A stretch of 64,000 nt of DNA from Amanita rubescens. Taxonomy: Eukaryota; Basidiomycota; Agaricomycetes; Agaricales; Amanitaceae. The notes under the pieces are model-generated. The model made no database searches, was not told the DNA's origin, and saw nothing but the letters and a program-made list of their open reading frames with translations. The position numbers and the translations under genes were made by a program. Each line of letters opens with the position of its first letter. Position 1 is the stretch's first letter. Below are positions 34,081 through 46,411 of this stretch, one piece after another. The stretch lies in assembly GCA_015039365.1 (NCBI GenBank), contig WION01000036.1:248001-312000 (forward strand). Direction: 5' to 3'.

Positions 34081-35170
34081 CAATCTGCAATCAACAATGA
34101 TGGATCGTCCTTTGAGACCAGTTGTTGAGCTTTTCTCTCATTGCCACTTGCATCACCAACCACTCTGATTGGATGGGCACCAAGCTTCCACAGATTTTCA
34201 AGTTCCTCTTTAATTAACACAGCAAGATTCTCGCCAGTTTTCCGTTGAGCTGATATGTAGATTGTGAACTTGAGTAAGGTGTGCCTGTTGATGCACGGGA
34301 TCAGGGGTTGGTCGCAAACCAATTGGCTCCGTATGTCTCACCTCTTGCTTTGCAGTAAACATGAAGGCAATCAGATGATTTTTAGAAATATCCTTCCATC
34401 CATCACATTGTAAGGTCGCATATTCTTTTTTCACTTGTTCTCGCAGACCTCCTTCTATCTTGGTAACTTCCCGGTGCAAAATCATGCCCGAAAGCTTGTT
34501 GCAATCAGGGATGATTGCGCCAGGGGCAATCATCGCAAAAAGCTTTCGCACCTCAGGATCCATAATGGAGTTGAACGACCATCCTGCTGAAATGCATGCT
34601 CGTAGAAGCTGCCCTTCAAACCCAAGTTGCTTCTCGTTATTAAAGCTAATTGCCTTCGCTGCAATAACGGTAAACTTCCTCTGTTTGGCAACACCCTCTG
34701 CCCCAACTTGGAAGTTCGCGACCCTCAGCAGCGCGCTTTCCCACTGCTGTCAACTGCCCCCTGTCACGATCACCATCAACTTCATCATCCTCTGAGTCAG
34801 CCTGTTTCCCCTTTAGTGCTTTCATCTTCATCTTGACATCTTCAGGAACCCTGTTGCAGCTGAGCAAATGATTGATCATTGTTGAAATCTTGCCGGTTAT
34901 GCGTGTACATTTGGATTTCACTACGTAAAAAGCTATTCAGATGATGTCCACTCTACTAGTATTCAAACAAGTTTTACCTTCATCCAGAAGTGTTTGTGAA
35001 GGATGTGGGATGTCTCTAATTCCCATTGCTACAGCATTAGTCTCCAAAGTTTTGATTCTTGCTAGCTTGTGATCTGTACAGAATCTGCATCTTGCTCCGT
35101 AGTGTGTAGAGTTGCACAAACTGGAGTCTTGATGATAATAGTCCCAGACAGGGGACCTTTTTTGAACCAT
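34081..35170 (-). pseudogene. hAT-family transposase fragment (BED finger and DUF659-like region)
   Basis: The minus strand begins near 35170 with PVWDYYHQDSSLCNSTHYGARCRFC, continues after a short intron with MKSKCTRITGKISTMINHLLSC (the second half of a BED-type zinc finger), an acidic linker, then DCNKLSGMILHREVTKIEGG, CDGWKDISKNHLIAFMF and GDASGNERKAQQLV. That succession is the N-terminal half of fungal hAT transposases with a DUF659 domain. The frame changes near 34320 and 34640. The gene is cut at 34081 by a KDZ-type element end, so the C-terminal dimerisation domain is absent. It is a possible source of transposase for hAT-like MITEs only if intact relatives exist elsewhere. Confidence 0.82.
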
Positions 35171-35306
35171 GAATTATCGTAGAAATGAAATAAAATTTCT
35201 GTACTCTATGTTTGCCAGAGCTATCCCCATCAGTCTGTGACTGACCCGACTGACCGTCAACTTTGCCCTCGTTGAATTGACTGAACTCCTGACCCATCCG
35301 ACCTGG

Positions 35307-35704
35307 TGTAACGAGCCGATTCCGGCTACATTGGAACCGATCTCCGAAACCTTCCGAAGCTCCCCGAAGCACTCTGAGCCTATACTCGACCCCAGAGGAT
35401 GATCGTTTGAGTTCGGATATGCGCACAGACCCTCGGACTCGGTGCAGGATTCATCACATGGTTACCTCATGCCTCTGTAGTATATATACCACCTTGTACG
35501 TAGTTGTAGTTAGCAAATTATCACCCCAGCTTCGTTCCGAGTTTGATTCCTTTCATTCCCTTCGTTCCTCGGTGCTTTGGACACCTTCCACTTGTTCACC
35601 TTCATCTTCGGCACCCTCTCTGCACCCGAGGCACCCCCAGGACTGACCTCTGAAGCCCCTTTGGCTGAACGCACTTCCGCATTGGCCTTCTTCTGATCGT
35701 TTCA
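35307..35704 (+). repeat. 5' LTR of the gag-only element
   Basis: Begins TGTAACGAGCC and ends TCGTTTCA. TATATATACC near 35483 is a plausible TATA box. It is highly similar to the 3' copy. Confidence 0.87.
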
Positions 35705-35960
35705 ACTGGAGCCCACCGCGAGGGGCTCTTAGGTCAGTCCGTTGGTCATTCATTTCACCCAACTGCTGCACAGAAAGCATTGGACAAGTTCCAGTGTCAC
35801 TTGGAATCTGCTCCGAGCCACTCCAAGCACTCTGCCGGCCCTCCCATAGCTCAGAGACCATACCCCGCCGACCTTTCTTCAATTATACCCTCCCCGCTCT
35901 TTACACTGCAGTAGCCTTCACCACTCGGCCCCACAGCACTGACACAGCATCAGCCGAACA

Positions 35961-37502
35961 ATGCCCACACGTTCCACTACTCCCGATCCAGCTCCGATTG
36001 ATCAATAGCTTTTGCCCCTGAGTCCCTTACCCGATCCACCTCGCTTTCCATCAGAACAGCTCACTTCGCTTCGGTCTGCCAATAACATCATGACCGAACC
36101 AAACTGCCGCATGCCCATCCGAACGAACAAGGAGGCACCCTGCTTCTGAGGTGCTGCTGCTGGCCTTGAGAGATACCTCGAAGATATCGAGATGATCTGC
36201 GAGGATAGACAACGCTCCGGAGATGCTGAACTGATCAAATGGGCCGTCTACTATACCGACGAAAAATCTTCCGAGATCTGGAGAGCTGCTCGAGACACCC
36301 TATTGGATCCGAAAACCTGGGATGCGTTTAAGAAAGCAATTTCCAAGATCTACCCCGAGGCACAGCCTGATCGCCGCCACACTATTGCAGCACTACATGC
36401 CATTTCCGACCGCTTCTCAGCGCAAAATGTTGCATCGGAGACAGCCCTTGCTGAGTATCACAGGGAATTTTCCAGAACAGCTCAATACCTCATCGGAAAG
36501 CGCCACATGACATGCTGTGAGGCAAGCATCATGTACATGTCTGCATTCCCTCCAGATCTCCGACCTGATATCACCACTCGGCTCACAATCAAGTACCCGG
36601 ACGTCCACCCCGATGACGGCTATGATCTAAAGGACATGAATAGTGCCGCGCAATTCATTATCAGCTCAAGGTCTGCTATAGTTGCTCGCCGCGACCACCC
36701 CACGAGTTCCGACGCTTCCGACACCTCCGATGCCTATCCCCCCTTCCCCTTCGAGCACAGCCTTCACTCCAAGCACAGCTTCCACCCATCTCCTTAGCGA
36801 TGCATTTTCTGTGGAGATATCAATCATCGGACGGCCTGCTGCCATATCAGGGATGAATACGCAAGGCAAGGGAAGATCAAAATAGTCGACGGATGGATTC
36901 AATTTTTGGACGGCAATGAACTGAATGCATTCCAATACTGCCACTTCGGACAATGGTTCAAAGAACGCATTGATGTATGGCTGCTGAGGTACACACAGCC
37001 GACCGCTCCAAAGCCATTTGTGTCCTCCAACTACTTCCTGGAAGCTCTAGACCACGCCGGAACGCATACTGCTGAGCCTGTCAATACTGAAGCACTGCAA
37101 AACGTACATACGACTCCGACACACATACACATTAGCACCCTGCTGAATACAGTCCCTAATCAATCCACGCTCCCTAATACCGCCCCCTCTGAACCCTCCA
37201 GACCCTCCGACGCTCCTACCACTACAATGCATGATACCACCGAGACCTCTGAGGCTCCTGATGACCCCACCACTGCTACACCAATTTCTGCCACCCCAGA
37301 AACCCTCAGCGACCTCATCGCCGAAGTCTTTATCATTTCCGAGCCATCTGGCATCCTGACAGCTACCATTCCAAGACCTGATTCTGCCGAAATTCCGACT
37401 GCTGCCCTGACCACCTGCCACACAATTGAAGAAAGCGAGATGAGAAGAACCCACCCACCACTTCCCTTCTACTTCCTATCACCATCCGATCTCCCGTCCT
37501 GA
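35961..37502 (+). pseudogene. gag of the gag-only element, three in-frame stops
   Basis: One frame from ATG 35961 (MPTRSTTPDPAPIDQ) to 37502 is interrupted only by stops at 36006-36008, 36147-36149 and 36795-36797, with no frame shift. The central part (YTDEKSSEIWRAARD, WDAFKKAISKIYPEA, EYHREFSRTAQYLIGK) has the helical capsid pattern of retrotransposon gag. Just after the third stop the CCHC knuckle CIFCGDINHRTACC fits CX2CX4HX4C (36801-36842). The C-terminus is Pro/Thr/Ser-rich. Decay is by substitutions only, suggesting the frame was maintained until recently. Confidence 0.85.
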
Positions 37503-37534
37503 CCAGGAGGTCAGTATTAAAAGTACCCAGGAGG

Positions 37535-37932
37535 TGTAACGAGCCAATTCCAGCTACATTGGAACCGATCTCCGAAACCTTCCGAAGCTCCCCGAAGCAC
37601 TCCGAGCCTATACTCGACCCTGGAGGATGATCGTTTGAGTTCGGATATGCGCACAGACCCTCGGACTCGGTGCAGGATTCATCACATGGTTACCTCATGC
37701 CTCCGTAGTATATATACCACCTTGTATGTAGTTGTAGTTAGCGAATTATCACCCCAGCTTCATTCCGAGTTTGATTCCTTTCGTTCCCTTCGTTCCTCAG
37801 TGCTTCAGACACCTTCCACTCGTTCACCTTCATCTTCAGCACCCTCTCTGCACCTGAGGCACCCCCAGGACTGACCTCCGAAGCCCCTTTGGCCGAACGC
37901 ACTTCCGCATTGGCCTTCTTCTGATTGTTTCA
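37535..37932 (+). repeat. 3' LTR of the gag-only element
   Basis: 398 bases, the same length as the 5' LTR, preceded by the AGGAGG tract. Confidence 0.87.
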
Positions 37933-37969
37933 CTGGGTCAGGTCAACAACCATTTGATGGGTCAGAAGC

Positions 37970-38800
37970 AACACTGGTTGCCGAAGCTAGGCTAGGCTGA
38001 GTTGCCAGAGCCAATTTTTCAGCTCAGCCAGTTGCAAGGAGCCGGCTCTAGCTGGCTCAGCACTTGATTTGTCAGCATTGCCAGCACACAAAGGCAGTGG
38101 GCTTGTAAACTGCGCCTGGCCCACATGCATGTTCATGCACTTAATGACGTGGTCTGTGGGGGTGAAGAAAAAGCCTCAAGTGCAGGCTCCTGAAGTGCTG
38201 CTTTGGGCAAGCTGCATCATCCCAACAGGTGCCATCACAGGCCCTCATATGGATTACTCTGGATGTTCTCAGCTCATCCAACACATCTAAGGACAAAAAA
38301 ATTCCCCTCACAATCTCAACATCTACCTCCAAAAGTGCCTTTCAGGGGGCATTTCCCTTTCAACCAAGGATGCCATTGACCTATTGCACAACATGGAGCT
38401 GCTGCTGTTAGGTAATGATCAAACATGTTTTACCCTACCTGCCAGGACAATCCATGCAGTCCTGACATTTACACACTGGATTAAAGCTCTGGTGCATGGA
38501 AGATTTGGAGGCAGCAGGGGCAATGAGCAAGATTTAACTAGAGCATATGGATCAAAGCATCACATTGGATCACTCTGCCCTTGATTTCTGCCAAGATTAC
38601 TTTTCAGACTCAAAGGGAGAGTTGGAATACTGGAAAGAGTTGGGGTGGAAGGATGCAGAGGACAACAAAAAGATTTGCTGGTGGATCTTTGAAAGTGAAG
38701 AAATGCTCAAACACATTGATGATCATTTACATTCAACTGCACATAGACAACCAGACTTGTAGCACTGCATTGGCAAGATTGGGCCATATTACTTGACCAC
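37970..38800 (+). pseudogene. JmjC/cupin-like protein remnant beside a hAT-like terminus
   Basis: From 37970 the sequence resembles the terminal region of hAT-like element D (GCTCTAGCTGGCTCAGCACTT, TGATTTGTCAGCA). Within it the plus strand encodes IIPTGAITGPHMDYSGCSQL (38069 frame), then MELLLLGNDQTCFTLPARTI, HAVLTFTH (38384 frame, same phase) and a tail in a second frame (LDFCQDYFSDSKGELEYWKE). The HMD and the later TIHAV histidine sit where a JmjC-type cupin would bind iron, and the wording recalls repeated mushroom JmjC-like proteins. Stops at 38288 and 38582 and the frame change make it a pseudogene. Family assignment is tentative. Confidence 0.45.
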
Positions 38801-39059
38801 TTGTTTCATGGGCAAAAAAAGATAGGACTCAACAGGCAGCTTGCCTACAAGTGTTCTCAGGAAAATTGAATTAGTAATATGACAAATCAGTTATTTATGT
38901 AATCTATATCATGTGAATATCACCGGACAAAGCCTGAGCAATGCCAGGACTCAAAATCAAACACCTCTTTTTCCTGTGAAGATGATACCCTGTCAAGACA
39001 CAGAATTCTTGTCAGATCAGCAAGCAGGTTCGTGCCTAGTTAAGTTGTCGATATATGCC

Positions 39060-39296
39060 CCATAAAGTGTAGGTGCTGTAGTTCCCTACATGTAAGGAAA
39101 CCTGGACTGTTTGGTTCTATTCACTACTAATCCCACCAGGGGTGAGTTTAGGTGTCCACTATTGCATTTTATCCACAGACACAACTGCTGTACCTACAAA
39201 CTAACTTCTTATACACAAAACAAAGAATATAGTATAGTAACACTAAATATAAAGGATTTGAGCGATATCTGATGTGTAATCACTCAATATTCAACA
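39060..39296 (-). repeat. Copia-family LTR fragment, 5' truncated
   Basis: Matches the last about 240 bases of the LTR family (as read on the plus strand), ending CAATATTCAACA. More diverged than the other copies; no duplication recognisable. Confidence 0.85.
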
Positions 39297-41209
39297 TGTA
39301 TCACTTTCACCATCCACCGACTTTCATTCCATATTGATAAGCTCCAAGTTATTGCTGCCCACTTTCTTTCAACTACCAAGGCACCCTAACAAATTTCATT
39401 TCTCAAAGTGTGTGCTTGTGTTTACACTAACAGTTGTTGGTTTTTCTGAGGCCGTAGTGAAACGAAGGCTTCAGTCTTATGCTGGCGAGGTCACGCGGGC
39501 GCTTGTAACACAGTTAAGATACCAGTAACTTCTGGGATCCATATGTACAAACAAACTGCCAAGCGTCTACCACCTCGCCCTCCAACACCTTGCCAACACG
39601 CTCAATCCACGCCCCAAGAGCCCCCACAAACCATCAATCTACCTCCAAGGCCCCCATGCACCCTCAATCCGCAGCGCTTGGGTCATGACCTGTCACCTTA
39701 CACCCTCCACTGCTCATTGTCTACCAGCTACCGTGTGTCCGCCATGCCGTGGTTGCTCCCTTAAGTTGCTCCCCTCTTCACCCATCTGCACCCAAAGGAG
39801 ATGGCCACACCACACCCAAGCCCCCCTGTGCTACGAGAGCTCATATAGACAGTATTACATAATCAAATGATCTAGTGTACAATGTCTTGAGTCCCAATGC
39901 TTGCCTGGGTTAGCAGGATCCCTCACAATTGTGCAAGGGGCTATTGTATCTTTATATACATATAAAAAGAAAAGAAATACAATTGTATTACCACACTGAA
40001 TGATCATGATGAAACCTAAGTGCAGGATCCCTGAGAAATGCTGACTCAGCCCCACATGTGTGTGGGAAGAGCACCAAACAATGCCAAAGAGAGAATAAGA
40101 GAGGGGCCTCGGACCTGCCACCTGGTGGCCCACATCTACAAGTGACCACATCCTATTGTTTGTCCAGCTGCTCATTTTTGTTACCACCACTTATTCTGGT
40201 ACATGTTTTTGTGTTCTTTACTGATGAGACACTTGAAGTATACCATCCAAGCTATCCCTCCTCATTTCCACTACCCGCTTGCCTGACTTCTGTTAAGTTA
40301 CCATGTATGGATTTGTTTCACAAAGTACATGCTCATGAATAACTTAATAATTTAAATCTCACTGCATGCTCTCATTTGTTTGAACATGTTCTTTTACTAG
40401 TCACAGCCCATGCTTGCTTACAAGCACAACTCACACCTCTTTCAAGGTATGTTATCAGATAGCTATTTATGATATTTTCTTATGTATGACATAGTACATT
40501 TTCATCCATTTTGCATTCAATTCAATGGCTATTATCATCAACCACCCATAAGTGCCTCAGTCTCTTCAGTGCATTATTTAAACCTATTTTTGACATTTGG
40601 CAGCATATTTCTCATCAACATTGTTCCCAGCCTCCTCATCCTTTGACTGCTGGCCATTGGCAGGGCTGCAAATGAAGGTGACATGATGGGCTAGCCAGAA
40701 CTTGAAGAAATTGAGATGGTAAGCAGGAGGTTGAGGATGTCAAAATGGGCGAGCTGGTGATAGAAGAGTCAGATGAAGAGATAGTGGTCAATGTCTAACA
40801 AACCATTGCAGTGAACCCAAAAATCTTCAATATTTCAATATCTTGATGCATAGATTGTCCCTAGCATGCAGTGCAGCTCAAAATGTATAAACTTATCACA
40901 TATGGTGTATGTGAAGCTTGTAATGTTAATTGTCTAATGTCACATTTACAAGCCCAAAATAGATTTCTATTTAATCTACAGTTGTGGACAATCAAAGACC
41001 ACTTCTTTTATTCTGAGAGAACGGCTTGTGGAAATCTTCTGATTTTACAGGATCATGTTGACATAGTGAAAAGGAGTTGATTTAACATTTTTTCATATTT
41101 TTCCTGAATTTTTTGGGGGGTGGCCAAATTTTTGGAGCAAAAAAAATCAAAAATTTCATACATGGAGTTTATGTACCTCACTAAAAACTGAACATCTACA
41201 ATAATTTTT
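39297..41209. other. No recognised gene
   Basis: The sequence is very poor in CG. Proline-rich frames near 39543-39764 have no conserved motif, and several short plus-strand frames are not supported. Probably old, deeply decayed repeat. Confidence 0.4.
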
Positions 41210-42270
41210 ACCCTGCCTTTCCCTTTACCTCTTCCAAAGCCTTCATGGCCTTCTCTGAAACACTTTGATGACCTTTTTGTTTCCTCACAACCCATGCTGC
41301 AGCCCAGCCTGTTAGCCCATTTCTGTAGGCATCAATAAATCTCCATGATTGATTAATAAACCTAAACCAAACCCTGTAAGCTTTCTCTGGCCTCTGAAAG
41401 CTTTCTGATAACGCCTTTGTGTCCTGGCTGATTGCTCATCACAGAGGTCCCTTCTGTTAAAAATGCGCCAAGTGTAGTTACAACTCACTACAAATGTTGT
41501 AGTAGTTGTCTAGCCCTCTGATAGACTCAATACATGCTTTAGACATTCACAAATGCGGTCTATAACAATTGATAGCAGTGATATTAAGTCTATATCCAAG
41601 TGTAGGTACTGTAGTTCCCTACATGTAAGGAAACCTGGCCTGTTTGGTTCTATTTACTACCTATCCCATCAGGCGTGAGTTTAGGTGTCCACTATATCGC
41701 ATTTTGTCCACAGACACAACCGCTACACCTATAAACTAGCTCATTATACACAAAATAAAGAATATAGTATTGTAACACTAAATATAAAGCATTTGAGCGA
41801 TATCTGATGTTTAATCACTCAATATTCAACACCTTCTTGTACTCCTTGGGTCTTTCTGCTGGCAATTTCAGTATCTTAAAGCACTCTTTTAGTGAGTCAA
41901 TCCATACCTTTTCCCTTCTCACCAGCTCCTTCCTCATTCTGGAGGGCACCCAGTCAAGATCATTGGGCCCATCATCATCATGAATCATGGCACCCATGGC
42001 ATCAGCAAGATCTGGTGAGTGAAACCTTGACCATTCAACTTCCAAGGCCTCATCACCATCATCACCTGGGTCAGTGTGCTCACCCTCATGTTTTAAGGTC
42101 ACTTTCATTGAATCAAAATGGATGAGCAGCTCAAGATCAGATTCATATCCATCACCTCCAGGACTTGGAGTGGGGTTGTAGGAGGATCCTGTAGGGGATG
42201 CTTTGGGTTGATTTCTAAGTCCTGATAAGTTCCTATACTGTTTCTGTTTCTTGGATTTTCTGCCAGGCAT
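41210..42270 (-). pseudogene. Hypothetical protein gene interrupted by a copia solo LTR
   Basis: The minus strand starts MPGRKSKKQKQYRNLSGLRN at ATG 42270, with a Ser/Pro-rich part, an acidic region and SRMRKELVRREKVWIDSLKE, ending KLPAERPKEYKK at the LTR (41455-41831). Beyond the LTR a frame one base off reads RDLCDEQSARTQRRYQKAFR. The basic RTQRRY segment after such an acidic/helical region recalls a repeated agaricomycete protein family whose function I do not know. The LTR is flanked by CCTTC duplications, showing that it landed in this gene. Confidence 0.45.
41455..41831 (-). repeat. Copia-family solo LTR
   Basis: 377 bases, TGTTAAAAATGCG..ATATTCAACA on the plus strand, flanked by the perfect 5-base duplication CCTTC (41450-41454, 41832-41836). 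The LTR is oriented on the minus strand, judged from the purine tract beside the copy at 52330-52706. Confidence 0.95.
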
Positions 42271-43615
42271 TGAAATTTTGAGTTGTTGTGACAGGTCACA
42301 GGTATGTGATGGCAAAACTTTGGGATTTATTTATGAATGATTGGCTCATGGAATTTCTGATTTTCTTTCAGAATCATATTCAGATACTTGAAAGGAAGCA
42401 TTTGGCTATTTTTCCATGATTTTTGGAGCAAATTTGGGGGGGCGGCCAATTTTTGGGGGTAAAAAAAAGAAAAAAAGTCGAAATTCAACAATTGGCTTGT
42501 GTAAATCTCTTCATAATAATCCTACATAGCCTATATACAGTAATAAACATACTCTGATAATTTAGTCTGAGACACTTGAAGGGCCACAATTGGGATCTGA
42601 TAATGGAAAAGTTGCAGGCTCACCTAAGGCTGGTAGCAGCTACTTTTGAATGTATCAGTGGCATTAACATCCAGAATATATGGGATGCCATTTAGTGTGG
42701 GCTCCAATGTTGAGGTTAATGTCTGGTTGATCAAATTGTAGTTGGTCAACCTTTCCTGTGGCTCTGATTAGCAATGGTTGGGAGATGGAAAAAAGGGAAC
42801 ATTACCAATTTACTGTCAACTTGGGCACAAAGAGATGTTATCAGGTAGCCCAATAGGGACCCCTCAGTAGACAGGCTTCTGTTTGGGTTAGTACCCTGAA
42901 AGAGCCAGCCATGTATGTTGTGCTCCATGCCCTCTGCTCTTCTGAAAGATGATCCCATGGGGTGATGGTTCTCTGCTGATACTCCCTGTGCATGAGATCT
43001 TTCAAGGAGCCAGCAGGTCCAGTTTTGGTAAATGGTTTTGTGGGGCCAGGGGTGCCCTCATCCATCCCATCAGAGTCTGTTGACAGGTCAATTACCTGGT
43101 CCTCTTCTGCCTTCAGGGCTACCCTTCTATTCTACAGCTTAACAGGTTGGGCAATATTCATGTTTTGAATTAGGATCCAAATCTGTCTAGAACATCAGCA
43201 TTAATAATTAAATTTAAAAATGGGATGGAAATATGGGTTGCTCATCAGATTCTTCAAATTCTGTCCTACATGACCACACCAAATTTCCCATGACCTCCTA
43301 GTTTCCAACTTCAGTGATGGACAGATGCTCCTCAACTTCTCCCAGAGAAAGGTAAAGCATTGCTGATGATTTGGGCATTTACCTGGGTTGGGATGGTGAA
43401 TGTAAATTTCTGGGGTATGGGGGTAGGCAGTTGAAGAGTTCTGGTGTGCCCATGGCTCAAAAAATCTTACAATGGTCATGCATGAATTGAGGAATCTGTC
43501 ATGGCATGTTTGGTATCAGAAGTTACAAGTGCTTCAAGTTTGCATTTAGCTAGAGGTGGGTTAGCAATGGTTTCATGAGAGTTGCATAGGACCCAAAATG
43601 GGACCAGGAAGCTGC
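42271..43615. other. No recognised gene
   Basis: A poly-A/T-rich patch lies near 42430-42480. Minus-strand frames (for example 42841-43065, MDEGTPGPTKPFTKTG) show no family resemblance. CG is almost absent. Confidence 0.35.
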
Positions 43616-43623
43616 CCAGCAGG

Positions 43624-45442
43624 TAGTGTTGGGAAAGGCTCAGCTATAGCCGGCTCAGCAACTCTGGTCCTTCCTCACCATGAAAGCCACTCAGGGCTTA
43701 CAAACTTGTTAATCTCAACCTAAGTTGCAGCAGCAACTCTAGTCACGATTACAAGTCTAAGTCAAATGTTGATTAAGATTACAAGTTCAATACTAAGTCA
43801 AGTCGTTAACTTAGTATCTGAGGACAATTGTGGTTGATGAGTTAAGAGTAAGGTTATATTGCCAGACGACAATAAACAGCTAAGTCGAACTTAGGGTTAA
43901 GTACAGGTGGTCTTTATACTAGCAAGTACAATGAGACATACTAATTAGTGGATAAGTGTAAGTACAAAAGTAAGTATAAGGACGGCGTCTATGATATGTG
44001 GAACAAGGAAGTGGTATAGTAAAGGAACGAGCTTGTCCATATGAATCAAGCATAAAGGGGACAACAAGTAAGGTAAGAAAATAAACATGTCTGACGTATC
44101 ATGTAAGCATAATGCAGGAGTCCGTACTGTGTTGTAACAGCAGTTGCAAGACTGGAGTTTGTAGCAGTTGTCTTAGATAGGTCAAGGCATCATCAGGTGA
44201 GTTTGATATTGTCATTGTTGAATATTGAGTGATTAAACATCAGATATCGCTCAAATCCTTATATTTAGTGTCACTATACTATATTCTTTATTTTGTGTAT
44301 AATGAGTTAGTTTATAGGTGTAGCGGTTGTGTCTGTGGACAAAATGCGATATAGTGGACACCTAAACTCACGCCTGATGGGATAGGTAGTAAATAGAACC
44401 AAACAGGCCAGGTTTCCTTACATGTAGGGAACTACAGTACCTACACTTGGATATAGACTTGATATAACTGCTATCAACTATTATAGACCGCATTTGTGAA
44501 CGTCTAAAGCGTGTATTGAGTCTATCAGAGGGCTAGACAACTACTACAACATTTGTAGTGAGTTGCAACTACACTTGGCGCATTTTTAACAGTCATATCT
44601 CAACTGTTTCTCATCCAATTTCCTTCAACCAGGCATCAATTTCAAGCATTTTCATCACTCTCTCTCGACACACTATCCATTTTATGAGTGGTGCAGCTGT
44701 TCTTTTCCTGTTTCCTTTTCTTTGCTCAAGTGACCAGTTTGGTGACTAGTCTTTCTTGTTTCAGCCATATCTCATCCACCCCTCCTCAAATCTTTCATGA
44801 ATCACTATTGTTTTATCTTATCTACACTTTTAATGAATAGATAATTAACTTGTAGAATGGTTATACAATATGAAATAAATATACAATTTCAATACTCAGG
44901 AACCATTGGACACATTGCCAAACCACTTGTAGGAGATGTTTCTGTATGTAATCAAACTTGATTAGTTGAAGGACAAAGTTACATAGGTGATGGTTGGATC
45001 AGCTGGAAATGTGAAAATACTGAAAAAGCATCAAAAAAGTCAGTGATGTGTTGAGAACCTATCTGATTAGTCAGGTGTATGCAGGTCATTGTAGTTGAGT
45101 GTTAGTGCATCAAAAGAGAAAGCCAAAGGGAGATAAAGAGAGGACCAAATAGAGGTCACATCATTTGTCACATATATGACATGGCTTGCCAAGTGCTCAG
45201 TTTGACAACATATGGGTGGATGAGGCCATGGGTAAGCAATATATTACTATCTATGATTAAGATATGGGCTGAAAAACAGCCAGGTGCAGTTGACAAGCCA
45301 TTCTGCCATTGCCCATTGGGTGTGCTGACAAATCAGGCACTGAGCCAGCTAGAGCAGCTCCCAGAACTGAGCTTAGCCAAAATTTAGGCACTGGTGACTA
45401 AGCATAGCTGGAGCTAGCCAGAGCTAGCTTTTGTCAACACTA
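43624..45442. mobile_element. hAT-like element D with a nested solo LTR
   Basis: The ends are TAGTGTTGGGAAAGGCTCAGC and the reverse complement of TAGTGTTGACAAAAGCTAGC. The perfect 8-base duplication CCAGCAGG flanks it (43616-43623, 45443-45450). GAGCCAGCTAGAGCAGCTC-like subterminal words are shared with sequence near 38040. No transposase is visible. A copia LTR (44216-44591) inserted into it later. Confidence 0.9.
44216..44591 (+). repeat. Copia-family solo LTR nested in element D
   Basis: TGTTGAATATTG..TTTTTAACA with the perfect 5-base duplication GTCAT (44211-44215, 44592-44596). Confidence 0.95.
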
Positions 45443-45450
45443 CCAGCAGG

Positions 45451-46411
45451 ATGAGCTGGAAGGAAGTCAAATGGCTCCCCACAGGGAAGAGGAGGAACGG
45501 GAGATGATGGTTGGTTCCTACAGACAACAAACAGCTCAGTGTTTCTTGTGGCTGGGTTGAGAGGAACAGGCTCAAACACCCATCTCAGACACCCTGCCCT
45601 TCATGGTTCACAACTTACCCTTTGCCCTAACCCTAACCTTAAATGTACCTATCCTTAAGTTGACCATTGACTCCATCTTGCATGCTCTGGGAGCTGAGGA
45701 GAATGTTGGTTCCTCCTCAAATGCACATTCGACTGACTACCACCAGGTCAATGCCTTCCAAGTTATTTTCTTTTGTCAACACTTCTGACAAGGCATCAAC
45801 ATTTAGGCTCTTATGCTACATTTTTGGCAAGGCTTCTTCTGTTCACCTGTGTATTCAGATCAGGGTGAGCATCTATGTCACATCAATCATCAGAAGCTGA
45901 TTTTTCCACTTAAATCATTTGTAGATGTCATTCTCTATAACATCATGAATGATGAAGTGGTGATATGGGTAAGAGGAATAGCACTAATGTATGGTCTCTC
46001 TTAACCATCTTGTCCTTTGCTTTCACACATGCTATCTAGCACAATGCTTTGCTTCATTTTTATTGTCACAGGTATGGGCCCAGGTCACTGTCACTGTCAC
46101 CCATGACATGGCACCAAGTACCTGCCACCCATTCAATGTTCATTCATACTCAAGATGCATATTCTCAATTTCCCACTTCCTTGCACCATGATCAGCCACA
46201 AGCAGTGACTCCTTTACAGGACCCTCCCTCATCTTGGTTGGTAATACCACTGCAAGTAGATCCCATTCACATTCCTTTGCACCTAACCTCAATGTCACTG
46301 TCCCTCACTGCACAGACATGAAAGTGGGTGTGAGCCCATCCTTACCCTAGTTTTCACCCACCTAACCTCATCCCTTTACTGATACCTCAGACAATAACCA
46401 TTACAACAAAC
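45451..46411. other. CG-free decayed sequence
   Basis: No gene is recognised. The 391 bases 46021-46411 contain no CG dinucleotide at all. A short CCCTAACCCTAACCTTA run at about 45623-45639 resembles two telomere-type units but is too short to mean much. Confidence 0.45.

Larger units (their letters stand above)
35307..37932 (+). mobile_element. Gag-only LTR retrotransposon (TR-GAG-like)
   Basis: Two LTRs of identical length (398 bases, 35307-35704 and 37535-37932) enclose only 1.83 kb. A primer-binding-like TGGAGCCCACCGC begins two bases after the 5' LTR (35707), and a purine tract AGGAGG directly precedes the 3' LTR. The flanks share CTGG (35303-35306, 37933-37936), a 4-base candidate duplication. 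The only open region is gag-like with a CCHC knuckle; no protease, reverse transcriptase or integrase is present, and there is no room for them. It would depend on a partner element for mobility. Confidence 0.88.

Noticed and set aside
37047..37454. Glycine/serine-rich minus-strand frame
   Set aside because: Antisense shadow of the Pro/Thr-rich gag C-terminus of the gag-only element.
45623..45639. CCCTAACCCTAACCTTA as telomere repeat
   Set aside because: Only about two units, not enough to claim an interstitial telomere.
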